The translations under genes were made by a program, and so were the position numbers. Positions 4,772 to 6,229 of a DNA stretch of 6,229 bases are shown here, piece by piece (within the stretch, counting starts at the first letter, position 1; each line of letters starts with the position of its first letter). The notes under the pieces are model-generated. The model saw only the letters and a program-made list of their open reading frames with translations, was not told the origin of the DNA and made no database searches. The DNA is from a bacterium (lineage in GTDB: Bacteria > BMS3Abin14), in the NCBI GenBank assembly GCA_020352595.1, contig CP070682.1, positions 868,144 through 874,372 of the forward strand, given 5' to 3'.

Positions 4772-5116
4772 ATGAAGATCACCCGTCTGGAGGATTGCGA
4801 GAGGATGGCCGTGGCCATGGAGGGGGCCCGCAGCGTGACCCGCCAGGTCCCCATCGGGAGGGCCGACGGCGCGCCCAACTTCTCCATCCGGGTCTTCACC
4901 CTGGAACCGGGGGGGCACACCCCCCACCACAGCCACGAGAGTGAACACCTGAACTACATCCTCAGCGGAGAGGGGGAGGTGATGGAGGGGCGGACGCCCA
5001 GGCCGGTCAGGCAGGGCGACTTCATCCTCGTCCCCCCCCGCGAGACCCACCAGTACCGAAACACGGGCACGGGACCGCTGGTGTTCATGTGCATGGTCCC
5101 CTCACGGTATGAGTGA
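4772..5116 (+). CDS. Small single-domain cupin protein
   Basis: A 114-residue cytosolic cupin with an ATG start and a strong GAGGAGG Shine-Dalgarno just upstream. The metal-binding cupin motif 1 is HHSHESEHLNYILSGEGEV (52-70), with likely ligands H53, H55 and E58 (H59 adjacent). Motif 2 is GDFILVPPRETHQYRN (82-97), supplying H93. Short cupins of this form bind a divalent metal and are found as dioxygenases, isomerases and ligand sensors, so the substrate cannot be told from sequence. The preceding N-terminal strands (SVTRQVPIGR, SIRVFTLEPGG) are typical of the family. It lies 70 bp after the macro-domain gene, without an obvious terminator between them, so co-transcription is possible. No DNA-binding domain is attached. 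Confidence 0.88.
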   Translation: MKITRLEDCERMAVAMEGARSVTRQVPIGRADGAPNFSIRVFTLEPGGHTPHHSHESEHLNYILSGEGEVMEGRTPRPVRQGDFILVPPRETHQYRNTGTGPLVFMCMVPSRYE

Positions 5117-5316
5117 TCAGGTATGAACCCTCCCCGGACATGAACATGCCCAAGAGGTTTCTCAGGCACCGTGGCAAGGGAAGGGGATGGGAGCCGGGAT
5201 AAGGGGATCTCTCCTGGCGCCATGTATTCCCTGGGGCCGGATCACCGATGCATGGGATCTTCCTGATCCCGCTATCCCGTGAGCGGTATGGTGCTGTTCG
5301 CGACGGAGGAGAGCCG
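5117..5316 (+). other. Intergenic region before the DUF218 gene
   Basis: These 200 bp hold no convincing gene. A short perfect inverted repeat (GGGATC, 5254-5259, with GATCCC, 5265-5270, 5-nt loop) has no T tract. A 20-codon Arg/Gly-rich frame starting at 5139 has no ribosome-binding site. No clear -10/-35 pair stands out. Confidence 0.4.
5305..5313 (+). promoter_or_regulatory. Ribosome-binding site that sets a TTG start
   Basis: GGAGGAGAG is the strongest Shine-Dalgarno in this region. It lies 3-7 nt before the TTG at 5317, but over 20 nt before the ATG at 5335 and downstream of the ATG at 5248. It therefore favours the TTG. Confidence 0.6.
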
Positions 5317-5982
5317 TTGCCGAATCAAGTAAAAATGTCGAAAAGGAACATCGCCGTGGTACTTGCCGCTGCTCTGTCAGGAGCTGTTGTGCTGACCTTC
5401 CTGGGGGTCACCATGGCGGTGGGTGCCCTCGTGAGAGCTGACGAGCCTGCCAGGGCGGACGCCGTCGTTGTCCTGTTCCACGACACGGAGATCTACCTCC
5501 GGATGACCGAGGCGGCCAGATTGTACAGGGAAGGCTATGTACCCAAGGTCGTCATCAACGGGGGCCGGGTGCACCCCGTGCTCAAGGAGATGGAGGCCGG
5601 GGGATTTTCGAGGGACTGGCGATGGGAGGAAGAGTACCGGGACTACCTGCGCTTTCTCGGGGTGCCACTTGAGGACGTCATCTTCATCCAGGTGGAGGAC
5701 TCCTTCGATTCCTGGGGAGAGGCAACCTATCTCGGGGAGCGGCTAAGGCGGCTGGGGATGAAGGACCTCATCATCACCACGAACAAGTACCACTCAAGAC
5801 GAGCCGGCTACGTGTGGGAGCGCCTTTATGGAGGGGTGTTCGGGATCAGGGTGGTCCCGGTACGAAGCGAACCTTTTTCCGCCTGGTCCTGGTGGAGGGA
5901 AGGACGACAGTTCAAGTGGACCCTCTACGAACTGGGCTCCTGGATCTTCCTTCTGGTTCGCAGTCTTACCAGTTCGTTGTGA
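5317..5982 (+). CDS. DUF218 / YdcF-like membrane-anchored protein
   Basis: A 221-residue protein of the YdcF/SanA-like DUF218 family (PF02698). TTG 5317 is used as the start because of the adjacent GGAGGAGAG; ATG 5335 would remove only six residues. Residues 11-37 are one hydrophobic segment behind K8-R10, giving an N-terminal anchor with the domain in the periplasm. Domain features: ADAVVVL (47-53), MTEAARLYREGYVPKVVINGG (63-83), the DSWGEATYLGERLRRLG helix (131-147), and the hallmark LIITTNKYHSRRA (151-163). Most relatives carry a GG after the first strand (VVLGG) and an SxxT-E-A motif; here these read VVLFHD and DSWGEA. A second hydrophobic segment ends the protein (YELGSWIFLLV, 204-214). 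Family members have been linked to envelope barrier function, but the reaction is not established. It may work alone; no cell-wall genes adjoin. Confidence 0.85.
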   Translation: MPNQVKMSKRNIAVVLAAALSGAVVLTFLGVTMAVGALVRADEPARADAVVVLFHDTEIYLRMTEAARLYREGYVPKVVINGGRVHPVLKEMEAGGFSRDWRWEEEYRDYLRFLGVPLEDVIFIQVEDSFDSWGEATYLGERLRRLGMKDLIITTNKYHSRRAGYVWERLYGGVFGIRVVPVRSEPFSAWSWWREGRQFKWTLYELGSWIFLLVRSLTSSL

Positions 5983-5991
5983 CAGTCGGAC

Positions 5992-6016
5992 GTCCATGTG
6001 CTGGCGGCGCATGGAC
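5992..6016 (+). other. Stem-loop between the DUF218 and DUF72 genes
   Basis: Arms 5992-6001 and 6007-6016 pair at all ten positions, with one G-U wobble, around the loop TGGCG. The outer seven pairs (GTCCATG/CATGGAC) are perfect. It starts 9 nt past the DUF218 stop, where a terminator would be expected, but only a weak pyrimidine-rich stretch (CATCCTCTATACTT) follows. It overlaps the expected -35 position of the DUF72 promoter, so it could also be an operator. Confidence 0.5.
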
Positions 6017-6029
6017 CATCCTCTATACT
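6001..6029 (+). promoter_or_regulatory. Candidate promoter of the DUF72 gene
   Basis: TATACT (6024-6029, 5 of 6 matches) lies 9 nt before the ATG at 6039. The hexamer at 17-bp spacing (CTGGCG, 6001-6006) is a poor -35. Transcription would start about 0-3 nt before the start codon. Confidence 0.45.
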
Positions 6030-6038
6030 TGAGATGTC

Positions 6039-6229
6039 ATGGCCGGACGCATCCTCATCGGGACCTCGGGGTTCAGCTACCCTCACTGGAGGGGCGTCCT
6101 CTACCCCGAGGGGCTGCCCCAGAGCCGCTGGCTTGAGAGGTACTGCGAGCTCTTCGCAACGGTGGAGCTCAACGCCACCTTCTACCGCCTGCCCAAAGAG
6201 TCCGCGGTGCGGGGGTGGCACGACCGGAC
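6039..6229 (+). CDS. DUF72 (YecE-like) family protein, N-terminal part, cut by the window edge
   Basis: The frame is open from ATG 6039 to the end of the window, giving 63 full codons. The product begins MAGRILIGTSGFSYPHWRGV, continues with LYPEGLPQSRWLERY, and reaches TVELNATFYRLP (41-52). These are the signature segments of the DUF72/YecE family, a TIM-barrel-like domain of about 240-280 residues with no firmly established activity. Family members normally start with this IGTSG(F/W)-Y-W strand, which supports the ATG. There is no real Shine-Dalgarno (only GAG at 6031-6033), and the -10 box is too close to leave a leader, so translation is probably leaderless. The remaining three quarters of the protein are outside the window. 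Confidence 0.93.
   Translation, partial: MAGRILIGTSGFSYPHWRGVLYPEGLPQSRWLERYCELFATVELNATFYRLPKESAVRGWHDR

Noticed and set aside
4108..4920. Minus-strand frame of 270 codons across the macro-domain and cupin genes
   Set aside because: It spans two clear + strand genes and their gap, and has shadow-like Pro/Gly/Arg composition and no motif.
5139..5201. 20-codon Arg/Gly-rich + strand frame
   Set aside because: No ribosome-binding site and no supporting context; probably chance.

Overview
The window is a GC-rich bacterial chromosome segment with every recognisable gene on the + strand. The gene content suggests a Gram-negative bacterium, perhaps of the deltaproteobacterial (Desulfobacterota/Desulfuromonadia) type: dnaK, TlpA-like periplasmic proteins with Sec signals, DUF218, DUF72, an MTH1187-type thiamine-binding protein, a macro-domain protein and a tRNA with encoded CCA. 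The lineage is an inference from style and content; no marker here fixes it. Nothing indicates a phage, plasmid, CRISPR array or insertion sequence.

Layout. (1) 3-254: the C-terminal end of DnaK, closed by a strong intrinsic terminator. (2) 348-2474: two tandem paralogues, each with a signal peptide, a TlpA/thioredoxin-like domain, one TPR and a tail. Both carry WSPRS where a thioredoxin would carry WCxxC, and both lack cysteine entirely, so they cannot be disulfide reductases. (3) 2474-2590: a hexamer-phased, CCWGG-rich simple-sequence block. (4) 2670-2978: a thiamine-binding-type protein whose -10 box lies so close to the ATG that the mRNA looks leaderless. (5) 3001-3190: a tRNA-Arg(CCG) unit with promoter, terminator and an unusually long hairpin that ends on the base before the tRNA. 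(6) 3191-3526: a non-coding stretch with an inverted repeat, a candidate promoter and a roughly 130-nt leader. (7) 3527-4144: a small secreted protein of unknown function. (8) 4237-5116: a macro-domain protein and a cupin. (9) 5317-5982: a DUF218/YdcF-like membrane-anchored protein. (10) 6039 to the edge: the start of a DUF72 protein, again apparently leaderless.

The genes do not form one pathway. Most have their own promoter or at least 70 bp of spacing, so this looks like a run of small independent housekeeping and accessory units. The most distinctive biology is the conserved cysteine-free thioredoxin-TPR pair; the next is the hairpin abutting the tRNA.
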